Source: Pedosphaera parvula Ellin514
GTDB lineage: Bacteria > Verrucomicrobiota > Verrucomicrobiia > Limisphaerales > Pedosphaeraceae
NCBI RefSeq assembly: GCF_000172555.1
Contig: NZ_ABOX02000028.1
Location: 17,302 to 81,301, forward strand
Direction: 5' to 3'
DNA length: 64,000 bases
Shown: piece after piece, positions 19,201-27,889 of the stretch
Layout of the letters: each line of letters opens with the position of its first letter
How positions within the stretch are numbered: the first letter of the stretch is position 1
Program-made: the position numbers and the translations under genes
The notes under the pieces: generated by a model
Seen by the model: only the letters and a program-made list of their open reading frames with translations
Told to the model about the DNA's origin: nothing
The model's database searches: none

Positions 19201-19380
19201 GGGGGAGAAGGTTTTTTAGCACTTATCAATATAGCCACAGGCAGGGTGGAGAAGCTATGTGATTTGCGACACGAAGGCGTGGTTATTAAATCCGTTCAGG
19301 TTGAAGGCGATGACCTGTGGGTCTCAGCTGGAAACAAGCTGTATCGTTTGCCCCGAGAGCCAGCTCATGAGGTAAAATAG
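16207..19380 (+). CDS. Exported protein with two CsgG-like domains, helical repeats and C-terminal propeller
   Basis: This is a 1057-residue protein. A hydrophobic signal (MLFLLLTMLGGFTVWV, about 21-36) is followed by a CsgG/HfaB-like domain at about 48-185: RLGIGRFNL, LLADLLTARLSEV, ELVERQAMDRIVKE, GKLAGAEWLLTG. A second copy lies at about 190-320: RIVFGIGNFENLSVDDRF, SIVERSQMDALYSEL. Residues 350-690 are TPR-like (ERGKALSSL, EFQAALLLQPEWDEAKMYLAFC). From about 720 to the end there are propeller blades (WMADGCLLFEYDK, VWLGTAGNGILELNK, LWIGYGKRSEGG), as in periplasmic two-component-regulator propellers. The double CsgG layout suggests an envelope scaffold; the function is inferred. Confidence 0.75.
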   Translation: MSSFNCFKPGRRSCSHGILPMLFLLLTMLGGFTVWVTDSSAAAERGVKSHAVRLGIGRFNLGVEPNAEQSSALLADLLTARLSEVKEVELVERQAMDRIVKEMSLSLSQPMKASEAVQVGKLAGAEWLLTGSRQKSGGIDSLVIKILDAQTGQIRDLALIPVQNNDVNQTGDRIVDFVKNSTRIYSHHEQRIVFGIGNFENLSVDDRFGSFGNALRTSLESSHQGTRVSIVERSQMDALYSELRLNLAGLTENNGSTPTIRPAFVLVDGIYRTFQDTQFKISLVLRVQRIGGIVKTFSFKEIPGAELDVKIAKAIDSVIENTDGTHPPTLKQKESQEHFERGKALSSLRTLVDGYSFIGGYLISENKEKRRENIEAAVQEFQAALLLQPEWDEAKMYLAFCLCSPDIDRPEQARDYYQEVMSTGSDAKMRELARTLFIRSYLQRDDRKAIQLLSAEAESTTNADRRLRVFRMMEEPATQLFQAGKMSAEERVEYAKKMAFAACERDLAFAGTVKEKDMDCYHIVDGFFSEVCLFLPRDNAHKYIEQISDVMVKEFPSMEVYILGCAFVHVPIESGRHPNRLRELLAVLAGSPEIVKAQSRRNHDLFLRIVERSMSGKLYDLAEKAGTIVTMFHDQDMGWAGKEFQICMAYCDREQGRWREALAAFESMGKLEMLIGPEGPWGKERTEFSAEKAAEECRQHLGIAGHLPADSEDQAKRAPGKFSLGKSLATLGQNFLIACDGNRIWMADGCLLFEYDKSEETYREIKLPDGIEHEITCICVDKEQVWLGTAGNGILELNKHTAQIKVYRDGLFLPNISSLFLSGNRLWIGYGKRSEGGVGYMDLPSKQVHGLGVELNEKSLQTVTSGLSRHFVGNPEHGPPKERIASFSQIIPDELWVLVRGVGLKRYYVSKDEWRLSVDEWNSLNSTIKIDRSTFRAVVATPNAFVMASDSYAGGIDIYDREKQQHLVVPLLKCLREENGYRFKGVKALALDGGRVWAGGEGFLALINIATGRVEKLCDLRHEGVVIKSVQVEGDDLWVSAGNKLYRLPREPAHEVK

Positions 19381-19591
19381 AGAATTTTTTGGGGCGCAAG
19401 TTGAGAGAGATGGTCTACTTCATGTACTGAGTTGGTTGCGTAACTCGCGAGGGAGATTAGGGTGCGGGGCGCAAGTCTCTCCAGACGGGCAATGTTCCTT
19501 ACCAACGCAAGTGAAAGTGCCTGGCGGTGGGATTGAATTCCTGGGTGCTGGTGCGGAAGTGGGGTGATTTGAAATTATCAGAGTTGGAATT

Positions 19592-20899
19592 TTACGAGGG
19601 GAAGCAGCGGGCGAATTGTTTGAGGAGGGCGATTTTTCCTTTGAGGCGGATGCGGCGGGTGAGGAGAGCCCAAAGGATGTTGCGTTCTTTGCGAAGAAAG
19701 CCGAGCCAGGTGGTGGCGTCGGCGGTGACGTGGAGGTTGGGCGTGCCGATGAGTCCTTCCTGAACTGTGAGGCGTTTGTCGCGGATGGTGATGGTGGCAT
19801 TGACAGATTCCGCGCCGGTAAAAGTAAAATGGTAGGTGACATCCAGGCCGGCAGATTGATTGGGCTGAAAGGCGACATGGAGGCGATTCAGTAATTGGGC
19901 AATGGAGGAAACGTAGAGACCGTTGTGCACTTGCTTTACGGTTTTGCAGGGGAATCGTTTTTTGACGTGGTCCTCGGCATCGGAACCGGGGATGACGTAA
20001 ATGGTTTCCTTCTTTTCCTGCAGCGGGCGGAGGATGTCGGTGACGAATTGCTTTTTATTGGTGAGAAAACGACTGATGACGTCTTCACCGGCAGGACAGA
20101 CGGCAAGACAGTAGGCCGCCTTGTAATTGGCACCGAAGGAGAGGCTTTGCCACATCGAGGTGGTTTCGGCACCGGTGACACGGCTCCGGTAATCGCGGGC
20201 GTTGCGACTATCGGCGATGGTCTCGACCCAATCATTGAAGCCGCCCATGAATTCGCGATAGTTATGGGTGTAGCAGGCGGAAAAATTAAAATGGCCGTCC
20301 GCGTGGATGGCTCCGACGGGACAGGCGGCAACGCAGAGTTTACATTCGACGCAGGGATTGTAATCGATTGGGTGGGAGTATTGAGTGACTTCGGCATCAA
20401 TCAATATGGTGCCGAGAAGGATGAAACTGCCGAACTTGGGGTGAATGACATTGCGATGGATGCCCATGCGGCCGAGTCCGGCGGCTTCAGCAAGCGGTTT
20501 ATGCGAGATGACCCAGAGCCGGCCGGGGAAACGATCGGCTTCCATTGGAAAACCGGCACTGATATTGAGCGCGCGGATGGATTTTCGTTCCAGTTCGCGG
20601 CTAATATTGTGGCCAACTTCGCTGATGATGTCGCTTGCTTGATGAAATTCCTTGTTGGCGAGGGAGCGGAATGGTGAGCGGATGGGCTCGCGATTCATGC
20701 GACAGGTGAAGCTGATGAGGGTGCGAGTGCCGGGCAGGGCAGTGAGGATATCGGCGCGCTCGGGGTCGAGGGCGGGGCGATTTAACTCAACGAATCCGAC
20801 GTCGTCGGCACCGAGTTCAAGGCAAAGCTGGCGGAGAGAATCGGCGTTGAGAATTTGCCTGGAAGAGGAGGCCGAAGGTGAAGCGGTGGAGGCATTCAT
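19592..20899 (-). CDS. QueG-like cobalamin/4Fe-4S oxidoreductase fused to a C-terminal SCP2 domain
   Basis: This is a 435-residue protein. Residues 15-180 resemble the N-terminal cobalamin-binding region of epoxyqueuosine reductase (LCLELGADDVGFVEL, GRLWVISHKPLAEAAGLGRMGIHRN, FILLGTILID). A full 4Fe-4S motif CVECKLCVAACPVGAI follows, and a second partial set (FSACYTH, YCLAVCPAG). From about 330 to the end, a small sterol-carrier-like SCP2 domain is seen (VTYHFTFTGAESVNATITI, LTVQEGLIGTPNLHVTADATTWLGF). True QueG lacks this tail, so a different reduction substrate, perhaps hydrophobic, is inferred. It lies 5 bp after the HxlR regulator gene, in one operon. Confidence 0.78.
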   Translation of the reverse strand: MNASTASPSASSSRQILNADSLRQLCLELGADDVGFVELNRPALDPERADILTALPGTRTLISFTCRMNREPIRSPFRSLANKEFHQASDIISEVGHNISRELERKSIRALNISAGFPMEADRFPGRLWVISHKPLAEAAGLGRMGIHRNVIHPKFGSFILLGTILIDAEVTQYSHPIDYNPCVECKLCVAACPVGAIHADGHFNFSACYTHNYREFMGGFNDWVETIADSRNARDYRSRVTGAETTSMWQSLSFGANYKAAYCLAVCPAGEDVISRFLTNKKQFVTDILRPLQEKKETIYVIPGSDAEDHVKKRFPCKTVKQVHNGLYVSSIAQLLNRLHVAFQPNQSAGLDVTYHFTFTGAESVNATITIRDKRLTVQEGLIGTPNLHVTADATTWLGFLRKERNILWALLTRRIRLKGKIALLKQFARCFPS

Positions 20900-20904
20900 A
20901 AAGG

Positions 20905-21282
20905 TTATTTGCGGACAGCGGATGCAGGGTCTGCCAGGGGATTAAAGATTTTAGTCTTCTGAATGTTTTTGAGGCCCCAATCCGCAATGCTGCGCATCAA
21001 GGGACGGAGTGTGAGGCCCTTTTTAGTCAGTTCATAGCGGATGCGGCGTCCGTCAGCGGCATCACCCACCATGCGGATATAACCCGCGGCTTCGAGCATT
21101 TTCAGACGGGCGGAAAGAATGTTCGTCGCGATGGCTTCGGGTGAGGCGAGGAATTCCTGGTAATAATGTTTGCCGAAGAGGAGGTCGCGAACGACGAGGA
21201 GGGTCCAGCGATCGCCGATGATATCGAGCGTGCAAGCGACGGGGCAAGGGGAACGTCGGGTGGTTTTCAATGTCGATTCCAT
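20905..21282 (-). CDS. HxlR-family winged-helix transcriptional regulator
   Basis: This 125-residue regulator starts MESTLKTTRR at 21282. The frame is open to 21345, but that extension covers two operator-like inverted repeats and is not conserved-looking. The HxlR core is clear: CPVACTLDIIGDRWTLLVVRDLLFG, FLASPEAIATNILSARLKMLEAAGYI and YELTKKGLTLRPLM. The Cys pair just before the helix is the redox- or electrophile-sensing position in several family members. It is cotranscribed with the QueG-SCP2 gene (5-bp gap) and probably autoregulates the pair. Confidence 0.9.
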   Translation of the reverse strand: MESTLKTTRRSPCPVACTLDIIGDRWTLLVVRDLLFGKHYYQEFLASPEAIATNILSARLKMLEAAGYIRMVGDAADGRRIRYELTKKGLTLRPLMRSIADWGLKNIQKTKIFNPLADPASAVRK

Positions 21283-21295
21283 ACACTGGAATATT

Positions 21296-21342
21296 ACTTG
21301 CATAGTGCAAGTTAGTCCAGAGATAACTTGCGAAGTGCAAGT
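21296..21342. promoter_or_regulatory. Paired operator: two copies of ACTTGC-N5-GCAAGT
   Basis: Two 17-bp inverted repeats, 21296-21312 and 21326-21342, both read ACTTGC-N5-GCAAGT with spacers ATAGT and GAAGT. Their centres are 30 bp apart, close to three helical turns. They lie 13-60 bp upstream of the HxlR start codon, where an autorepressor or activator dimer pair would bind. The sequence is seen directly; the binding protein is inferred to be the adjacent HxlR. Confidence 0.75.
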
Positions 21343-21580
21343 CAAATGTGATTCGCCGGCCGCCTACGCGGTCAGCACGATGAATTGGGTTGAAGCGCAA
21401 GGCAGGTCCGGGAAGCGGAGCAAGCGAATGTGCCTGGCGGGAGGATTTGGGATTGTGGGGCGCGTTCGCGGAGAAGCTCGATGTGGTGAGGAGTGTTACC
21501 GACGAGGTCAGAATTCGACAGGAGTCTCTTTCCACCATTAATTGCTTGCTGGCGCGCAGGATTTGAATCCCGGGTACCTT

Positions 21581-22495
21581 TTAAAGCGGCGGGGCGGGGA
21601 GGGGTTTGCGGACGAGGTGGTCGGGATATTGGTCGAGGCGGGCTTTGGTCCAGCGGGCGTATTCGGCGTGGCCGTCGGCGTAGACATAGTTGGCGCCTTT
21701 GAGGTGGCGATTGTATTTGATCCAGCCCTGATTGGCGTAGTTGCCGGAACCCCATTGAACGAGCGCGGCTTCGCCGACCCAGGTGTCGTAGTCGTCCTGG
21801 GAGACTGCGCCGTAGTCGGGGTTGTCACGGGCGTTCATGGCTTCGGAGTTACGTTCGGAGAAGAGTATGAGGTTGCGATTGGAAAGGTTGGCAACGGCGG
21901 TATCGGTGGCGAAGCCGCCCAGTGCGCCTTCGACAGCGTAACGGGCGGAGCGATGGGTGAAGACGGAGTCGAGGAGATAGCTCTCTATGGTGAGGAAATC
22001 TTTTTCGGCAAGGGCTTGCTCGGAATCGACGGGTGGCTCCTGGCTGACGTCGGCAATCTCACCGTTATATTGCATCAAGTTAACGGCGAGAAAAGTGGAG
22101 CGGACGGTGCGGTCGGAGGGGCAGAAGGCGACCTGTCGGCTTTTGAGATAAGGCTGGAAAAAGATGACCCATGGTTTTTCGGCCTGACTGTTGCCGGAGC
22201 CGCCACCGGCGCAACCGGCGGGGTCGCTGGGGAGCGTATCGGTTTGGGTGCCGTCATCGAGGACCCAGCCTTCGTGGTGGTGGAAGAGCCCGCCGTTGTA
22301 ATCGTCCATGTAAAGCCGGGCGGCGAGTCCGAGCTGGCGTTGATTGCTGAGACAAGCTGCGCGACGGCCTTTTTCTTTGGCGACCGCGAGTGCAGGGAGG
22401 AGAAGTCCAGCCAGAATGGCGATGATGGCGATGACGACCAGAAGTTCAATCAATGTGAAACCGGCGCTGGCGGTTTCTTGATGAAGTGGTCGCAT
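21581..22495 (-). CDS. Prepilin-like (type II pseudopilin-like) protein with H-X9-DG-type end
   Basis: This 304-residue protein has a class III signal. Its short leader ends at the Gly of [21 protein letters not shown], the prepilin peptidase site with Glu at +5. The sequence continues [36 protein letters not shown] and ends near [14 protein letters not shown]. This is the pattern of the large prepilin-type/DUF1559-related families expanded in Planctomycetes and Verrucomicrobia. It is probably an envelope or surface protein; no pilus or secretion genes adjoin it. Confidence 0.87.
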   Translation of the reverse strand: MRPLHQETASAGFTLIELLVVIAIIAILAGLLLPALAVAKEKGRRAACLSNQRQLGLAARLYMDDYNGGLFHHHEGWVLDDGTQTDTLPSDPAGCAGGGSGNSQAEKPWVIFFQPYLKSRQVAFCPSDRTVRSTFLAVNLMQYNGEIADVSQEPPVDSEQALAEKDFLTIESYLLDSVFTHRSARYAVEGALGGFATDTAVANLSNRNLILFSERNSEAMNARDNPDYGAVSQDDYDTWVGEAALVQWGSGNYANQGWIKYNRHLKGANYVYADGHAEYARWTKARLDQYPDHLVRKPLPAPPL

Positions 22496-22861
22496 AGGTC
22501 CGATTCGTTTCTCAATTGGCCTGCCATCTAGAATCCAAAAGTGTCACATTTCTGGTGTGGCTTTGGGATCAATACAAAGAAAAACCGGATAAAAAGTAGA
22601 ATGATGGATGGGGGGAGTGGAATGGGGGAAAACCCGTAGAGCGGAATTAATTTTTGATTTGCGATGCGAGGTCGCTTACGCGAATTGAGGCATATTCGGC
22701 AGGACAAGATCGTGGACCATGCCAGTGCGGCGCAGCGGAGGTCCTTCCGGACAGGCACGGCGCCCCACCCACCGGCCTGGCGGTGGGATTGGGATCGCCG
22801 GGTGAAAAGTAAAAGCTGTGCGGCGTTTGAGCGGCACAGCTTTTTGTAATAACCGAAGTCT
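22496..22861. other. Intergenic region with terminator
   Basis: No gene was found. The segment holds a GC-rich 60-bp piece (22728-22790) that resembles segments near 19469 and 21395, and the hairpin described separately at 22811-22844. Confidence 0.5.
22811..22844 (-). terminator. Intrinsic terminator of the DUF481 gene
   Basis: An 11-bp stem AAAAGCTGTGC / GCACAGCTTTT with a 12-nt loop lies 18 bp beyond the DUF481 stop. It is followed on the minus strand by TTTTACTTTT. It could work in both directions. Confidence 0.75.
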
Positions 22862-23629
22862 TCAGAATTTGTATTTGATGCCAGAGACGAGTTTGATGTC
22901 GTTCTTTTGGCGGCCGGGGGCAGGGACGTTGTAGTAGGTGTCCTGGATGTAAGCCGTGAGGCTTACCTTTTGGGTAAGGGCGGCGTCGGCACCGATTTCG
23001 GCATTAATGAAGAAGTTGTTGAAATCGTCGACTTGCGGGAGAATTTCGAAGGATTGCCACACCTTTGCCGTGTCGCTGAACTTGTGTTCAAAGCGTTCGC
23101 CGGCGCGGAGGCTCAGGAAACCTTTGGCGTCGCCGCCTTGATTCTGATAGACAGCGGCAGGACCGACTTCACCTTTGAGGGTGGTGTCTTTTTCCTTGAT
23201 AAAAAAGTAACCAACCAGCGGTGCGAGGGTGAACCGGTATTTCACGTCGGCGATGGCGTCGTGCAGGCCTTCCAACTTCACACCATAATACCAACGGTCT
23301 GAGAGGAGACGGTTATATTGGGAGAAGCCGTGAAGGGATTCGGTGTCCTTGACGCCCTTGTTTGCGCCATAGGCGGCATCGGTGCCGAGGAGGAGTTCCT
23401 GATCGGACCACTTTCTCTGGCTTGCCAGATTCGCGGTGGCGAGGACGGTTCGGCTGTTGCCGCGGGTGAGGGTGAGGCCGGCGGCGGCACTGCTTTCCCA
23501 CTTGGGTTTCACAATTTCCACAACGGCGGGCACCGGGGCGTTGGTGACCGGGGCGGGTTGGGTTTGGGCGGTTACGGTTAACGGGAAGGCGAACGAGCAA
23601 ACACTCGCTCCAAGGACATAATATTTCAT
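22862..23629 (-). CDS. DUF481 (YdiY-like) outer-membrane protein
   Basis: This protein has 255 residues from MKYYVLG at 23629. The longer frame to 23689 adds a non-signal leader, so the signal-peptide start was chosen. The signal runs to VTAQTQ. The mature part has alternating beta strands: WESSAAAGLTLTRGNSRTVLATANLASQRKW, LHGFSQYNRLLSDRWYYGVKLEGLHD, LSLRAGERFEHKF, and a final aromatic strand LVSGIKYKF typical of barrel insertion. DUF481 proteins are salt-induced outer-membrane barrels of unclear role. Confidence 0.86.
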   Translation of the reverse strand: MKYYVLGASVCSFAFPLTVTAQTQPAPVTNAPVPAVVEIVKPKWESSAAAGLTLTRGNSRTVLATANLASQRKWSDQELLLGTDAAYGANKGVKDTESLHGFSQYNRLLSDRWYYGVKLEGLHDAIADVKYRFTLAPLVGYFFIKEKDTTLKGEVGPAAVYQNQGGDAKGFLSLRAGERFEHKFSDTAKVWQSFEILPQVDDFNNFFINAEIGADAALTQKVSLTAYIQDTYYNVPAPGRQKNDIKLVSGIKYKF

Positions 23630-24218
23630 GGTACGTAGTTTGGTATTCAGGTCTTTCCCTTTGCTGAAGGGCACGGTGTTTCCTGTCATTCAGCTGGTTA
23701 CATCTTTGAAGATGGTTCACAGAGACTCGTCTGGAATAGCCGGAGCCCTGTCGACAACCTCAGTGGGAGGGTACAACAAAGGAGCGGGAAGATAGTAAAA
23801 TGGTGGTGGGATGCAATAGATTTTGAGGCTTGGAATGGAATTTTTAATAAAGCTTAATGATGAGATAAGAAGGGGTCAAAATCGAGTGAAGTAAGGTTTG
23901 GCTCGCGGAATATTGGGACCTGAATCACGTCGATATTGAGGTTGGAAAAGAAAAACGAGCTGAAAAAGATCCGGGGATTAGGAATGCAACGCAAGTTATT
24001 GATTATAAGGTGGAAGTGAGCGATTGCAAAATTGTGAGGGTGGACCGCCTGTGAGGGATTTGGCGAGTTGTAAGAATGATGGCATGCTTAACACTGAATA
24101 TGAGGGGTTCAGGATGTCCGATTGACATTTTTTGGCTTTTGCGCCAGTTTCCCCTCACTTGCAAGGGTGTAAAGGTCATTGAAGCAGCGTCCTTTGCGAA
24201 AAAATAAGAGTTAGATCC
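23630..24218. other. Divergent intergenic region upstream of topB
   Basis: There are 589 bp without a convincing gene. TTGACA at 24123 could be a -35 box for topB, but no good -10 follows at 17 bp. Nothing else was recognised. Confidence 0.4.
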
Positions 24219-26729
24219 ATGGGAAAAGCGTTAATAATTGCGGAAAAGCCGTCTGTAGCCAGCGACATCGCGAAGGCACTCGGCGGATTCACGAAGCACG
24301 ATGATTACTTCGAGAGTGATCGCTATGTGTTGTCGTCTGCTGTGGGCCATTTGCTGACGATCTGCGTGCCGGAAGAGTTCGAGGTGAAGCGTGGCAAATG
24401 GACATTCCCGCAACTACCAGTGATCCCGCCGCATTTCGGTTTGCAGCCGATTGAAAAGAGCGAGCCGCGCCTGAAAGTTTTGACCAGGCTGATCAAACGC
24501 AAGGATGTCGATGTACTGATCAATGCCTGCGACGCAGGTCGCGAAGGGGAATTGATTTTTCGTTACATTGTTCAACACGCAAAATCGGACAAACCGATCA
24601 AGCGTCTCTGGTTGCAATCCATGACCCCGACGGCGATTCGGGAAGGGTTTGATGCGTTGCGCACCGGGGAATCGATGCAACCGTTGGCAGATGCCGCGGT
24701 ATGCCGGTCGGAATCTGATTGGTTGGTAGGCATCAATGGCACGCGCGCGATGACGGCGTTCAACTCGAAGACCGGCGGGTTTCATCTGACCACAGTGGGC
24801 CGCGTACAAACGCCGACATTGGCGATTTTAGTTGAGCGCGAGGAGAAGATTAAAAAATTTGTTCCCAGAGATTACTGGGAAATTCATGGGACGTTCGGTG
24901 CGCAAGCCGGCGAATACATGGGGCGTTGGTTTGATGAGAAATTTTCGAGGAAAGATGGAGACGTTGACCATAAAGCAGAACGTGTTTGGGACCTGAAGCA
25001 GGCGGAGGCGGTTCGCACAAAATGCCTGGGGAAGCCGGGAATCGTCACCGAAGAAAGCAAGCCGACCACCCAGTTGTCGCCCTTGCTTTATGATTTGACC
25101 AGCTTGCAACGTGAAGCAAACGGGCGTTTTGGTTTTTCGGCGAAGAACACCTTAGGGTTGGCCCAGGCACTTTACGAAAAGCACAAAGTATTGACCTATC
25201 CGCGAACTGATTCCCGCGCCTTGCCGGAAGATTACATTGCCACCGTGAAGCAGACGTTGGGCGTGTTGGAGGGTATTACGGGTTACAGCACATTTGCGGA
25301 TACGATTTTGAAGCAGGATTGGGTCAGGCCAAACAAGCGCATATTTAATAATGCGAAAGTGTCTGATCACTTTGCCATCATCCCAACGGCCCTTGCTCCC
25401 AAAAACTTGAGCGAGCCAGAGCAGAAACTTTACGATTTGGTCACGAAGCGGTTCCTGGCGGTGTTCTATCCCGCGGCAGAATTCCTGGTGACGACACGCA
25501 TCACCCGTGTTGACGGTGAGCCGTTCAAGACCGAAGGCAAAGTGCTGGTGAATCCGGGCTGGATGGCAGTTTACGGCAAGGAAGTGCAGAGCGATGACAC
25601 GCCGACTTTGGTGGCGGTGCAGCAAAATGAAAAAGTCGATACCAAAAACGTTGAGGTTATTGCCAACCAGACGAAGCCACCCGCACGGTTTTCGGAAGCC
25701 ACACTGTTGAGCGCAATGGAAGGTGCGGGCAAGTTGGTGGAAGATGAAGAGTTGCGCGAGGCGATGAGCGAGAAGGGATTGGGCACGCCGGCGACGCGGG
25801 CTGCCATCATCGAGGGTTTGCTTTACGAGAAATACGTTCTGCGCAATGGACGTGAATTGCAACCAACAGCGAAGGCATTTTCTCTGATTACACTGTTGCG
25901 GGGATTGAATATTCCTGAATTATGCTCGCCTGAGCTTACCGGGAACTGGGAATTTAAATTGCGCGAAATGTCTCGCGGCCAATTGAGGCGCGAGGAGTTC
26001 ATGCGCGAAATTGAGGACATGACCCGTGCCATCGTGAGCAAGGCGAAGCAACACGAGAGCGACACGGTTCCAGGGGATTTTGCAACGCTCAAGGTTCCTT
26101 GTCCAAAGTGTGGCGGTGAAATCAAGGAGAACTATAAAAAGTTCCAATGTCAGAGTTGTGATTTTGCCTTATGGAAAATTGTGGCTGGTCGGCAGCTTGA
26201 AATCGAGGAAGTGGAAGAGTTGATTTCGAAGAAAGTGGTTGGACCGTTGCAGGGGTTCCGCAGCAAGATGGGCAAGCCATTTGCGGCCGTCATTAAAATG
26301 ACTCCCGAGTTCAAACCCGAATTCGATTTCGGCCAGGGGCAAACCAACCCGGATGGCACAGCGGTGGAAGTGGATTTCACGGGGCAGGAGCCGGTCGGGA
26401 AGTGTCCAAAGTGCGGCAATCGGATTTTCGAAACGCCCATGGCGTATGTTTGCGAGAAGGCGGTTGGCGGCAATCGCACGTGTGATTTTCGTTCCGGCAA
26501 GATTATTTTACAGCGCGAGATCGATCGCGCGCAAATGGTGAAATTGCTGACGAATGGCAGGACCGATTTGCTGCCCAAGTTTATTTCGAAGAAGGGCCGT
26601 CCATTCTCTGCGTTTCTGGTTATTGGCGAAGGTGGGAAGGTGGGTTTTGAATTTGCACCGCGGGAAAAAGCTGTCAGAGCCGCCAGGACAAAAGCGCCAG
26701 CTGAAGCGGCGACGACTGAAAAAACCTGA
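24219..26729 (+). CDS. topB: DNA topoisomerase III (type IA)
   Basis: This 836-residue type IA topoisomerase relaxes and decatenates DNA by cutting one strand. The toprim domain is visible ([35 protein letters not shown]). The catalytic Tyr lies in [12 protein letters not shown] (about 326), and the later core reads [15 protein letters not shown]. The C-terminus has two zinc-finger-type segments, [20 protein letters not shown] (about 628) and CPKCGNRI...[11 protein letters not shown] (about 729). Each is followed by a 'FRSKMGKPF / [12 protein letters not shown]' topoisomerase C-terminal repeat. It is longer than E. coli TopB because of this tail. The recombinase gene starts 7 bp after its stop, so the two may be cotranscribed. 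Confidence 0.94.
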   Translation: MGKALIIAEKPSVASDIAKALGGFTKHDDYFESDRYVLSSAVGHLLTICVPEEFEVKRGKWTFPQLPVIPPHFGLQPIEKSEPRLKVLTRLIKRKDVDVLINACDAGREGELIFRYIVQHAKSDKPIKRLWLQSMTPTAIREGFDALRTGESMQPLADAAVCRSESDWLVGINGTRAMTAFNSKTGGFHLTTVGRVQTPTLAILVEREEKIKKFVPRDYWEIHGTFGAQAGEYMGRWFDEKFSRKDGDVDHKAERVWDLKQAEAVRTKCLGKPGIVTEESKPTTQLSPLLYDLTSLQREANGRFGFSAKNTLGLAQALYEKHKVLTYPRTDSRALPEDYIATVKQTLGVLEGITGYSTFADTILKQDWVRPNKRIFNNAKVSDHFAIIPTALAPKNLSEPEQKLYDLVTKRFLAVFYPAAEFLVTTRITRVDGEPFKTEGKVLVNPGWMAVYGKEVQSDDTPTLVAVQQNEKVDTKNVEVIANQTKPPARFSEATLLSAMEGAGKLVEDEELREAMSEKGLGTPATRAAIIEGLLYEKYVLRNGRELQPTAKAFSLITLLRGLNIPELCSPELTGNWEFKLREMSRGQLRREEFMREIEDMTRAIVSKAKQHESDTVPGDFATLKVPCPKCGGEIKENYKKFQCQSCDFALWKIVAGRQLEIEEVEELISKKVVGPLQGFRSKMGKPFAAVIKMTPEFKPEFDFGQGQTNPDGTAVEVDFTGQEPVGKCPKCGNRIFETPMAYVCEKAVGGNRTCDFRSGKIILQREIDRAQMVKLLTNGRTDLLPKFISKKGRPFSAFLVIGEGGKVGFEFAPREKAVRAARTKAPAEAATTEKT

Positions 26730-26735
26730 TGATTT

Positions 26736-27749
26736 GTGAGCGATTCAACCTCTCCTGTGCCGGAAGGTGATCCGACGCCTGAGCCTGCCGAGGTTTCTGG
26801 AACAAATTCGGCGTCGGAGGAGAAATGGATCAAAACTTTTCTCCATCATCTTGCCGCCGATCGGGGAGCTTCCATTTATACTCAAAGGAACTATCGGCAA
26901 ACGCTCGTTGAATTTTATGGTTGGCATCGCAAGGAGCGGGGAGTTGAGCCTGCCTGGGAGAATTTACATCGTGATGACTTTCGAGGTTACCTGCGATTTC
27001 TTGGCCGTGGGAACCTGAGTCGTGCGGCGATTCAATTGCGCTTTTGCGCCTTAAGAACTTTTTACAAGTTTTTGATCAGACACGGAGTTGTTTCCGCTTC
27101 GCCGATCAAAAACGTCTCGCTGCCCAAAATGGAGAAGCGACTGCCTAAATTTCTTACTGCGCAGCAGATGGTTGAACTTTTGGGAGCGCCGCTAAAACCG
27201 TTGGCGACGCCAAAGAAAAAAGGGCCCGGTCGTCCGATTTCTGCTACTGTGTGCTACCGCGACGTGGCCATTCTTGAGACAATTTATTCGTGCGGATTGC
27301 GTATCAGCGAACTCTGTGGGTTAACTGCGCAGGATATCGATTGGAATGAACAGTTGGTGCGAGTTCGTGGGAAAGGGAAAAAGGAGCGGCAGGTGCCCAT
27401 TGGAGAACCTGCGCTGACCGCCATTCGCAACTATTGGAGCACGCTGGAGCAGTCGCCAGGCGGCGGCTCACCTGTTTTCCTTGGAGAAACGGAGAAAGCG
27501 GCGGCACTTTCACCCCGAGTGCTGCAACAACGGCTCAAGAAGTACCTGGCGCTCGCCGGACTGGATCCAAGCCTCACGCCTCATAAGCTCCGTCACAGCT
27601 ACGCTACCCATATGCTGGATGCCGGTGCCGACTTGCGCAGTGTTCAGGAATTACTAGGTCACGCCCACCTAATAACCACGCAAGTTTATACTCATGTTAG
27701 CACCGAGAGACTGAAGCGCGCTTACGACTCAGCACACCCTCGTGCGTAA
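26736..27749 (+). CDS. Tyrosine recombinase, XerC/XerD type
   Basis: This 337-residue protein starts with GTG at 26736, just after topB. After a variable Ser/Pro/Glu-rich N-terminus, a SAM-like core-binding domain spans about 30-120 (FLHHLAADRGASIYTQRNYRQ). The catalytic domain has R in GLRISELCGL, K in RGKGKKERQVP, HKLRHSYATHML, and H and Y in LLGHAHLITTQVYTHV. All active-site residues are present. There is an insertion of about 20 residues (KPLATPKKKGPGRPISAT) before the first Arg motif. It is likely the chromosome dimer-resolution enzyme, or one of its pair; pairing with topB fits a chromosome-decatenation role. Confidence 0.9.
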   Translation: MSDSTSPVPEGDPTPEPAEVSGTNSASEEKWIKTFLHHLAADRGASIYTQRNYRQTLVEFYGWHRKERGVEPAWENLHRDDFRGYLRFLGRGNLSRAAIQLRFCALRTFYKFLIRHGVVSASPIKNVSLPKMEKRLPKFLTAQQMVELLGAPLKPLATPKKKGPGRPISATVCYRDVAILETIYSCGLRISELCGLTAQDIDWNEQLVRVRGKGKKERQVPIGEPALTAIRNYWSTLEQSPGGGSPVFLGETEKAAALSPRVLQQRLKKYLALAGLDPSLTPHKLRHSYATHMLDAGADLRSVQELLGHAHLITTQVYTHVSTERLKRAYDSAHPRA

Positions 27750-27889
27750 AATTCTGACGCAGTTTAGTCGCGGGATGGCGTGGTATTTGCTTACTTACGC
27801 TTACCAGTTTTTGGTTGATTAGAGCATCGGCAATATGAACTATCATATAGCCAGACTAAAGCATTCGTGCCGATAACTGGCCTTGATGT

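Noticed and set aside
19895..20677. 260-codon frame antisense to the QueG-SCP2 gene
   Set aside because: Glycine/valine-rich shadow of a clearly real gene.
21542..22531. 329-codon frame antisense to the prepilin-like gene
   Set aside because: The minus strand has a classic prepilin signal; the plus frame is compositionally a shadow.
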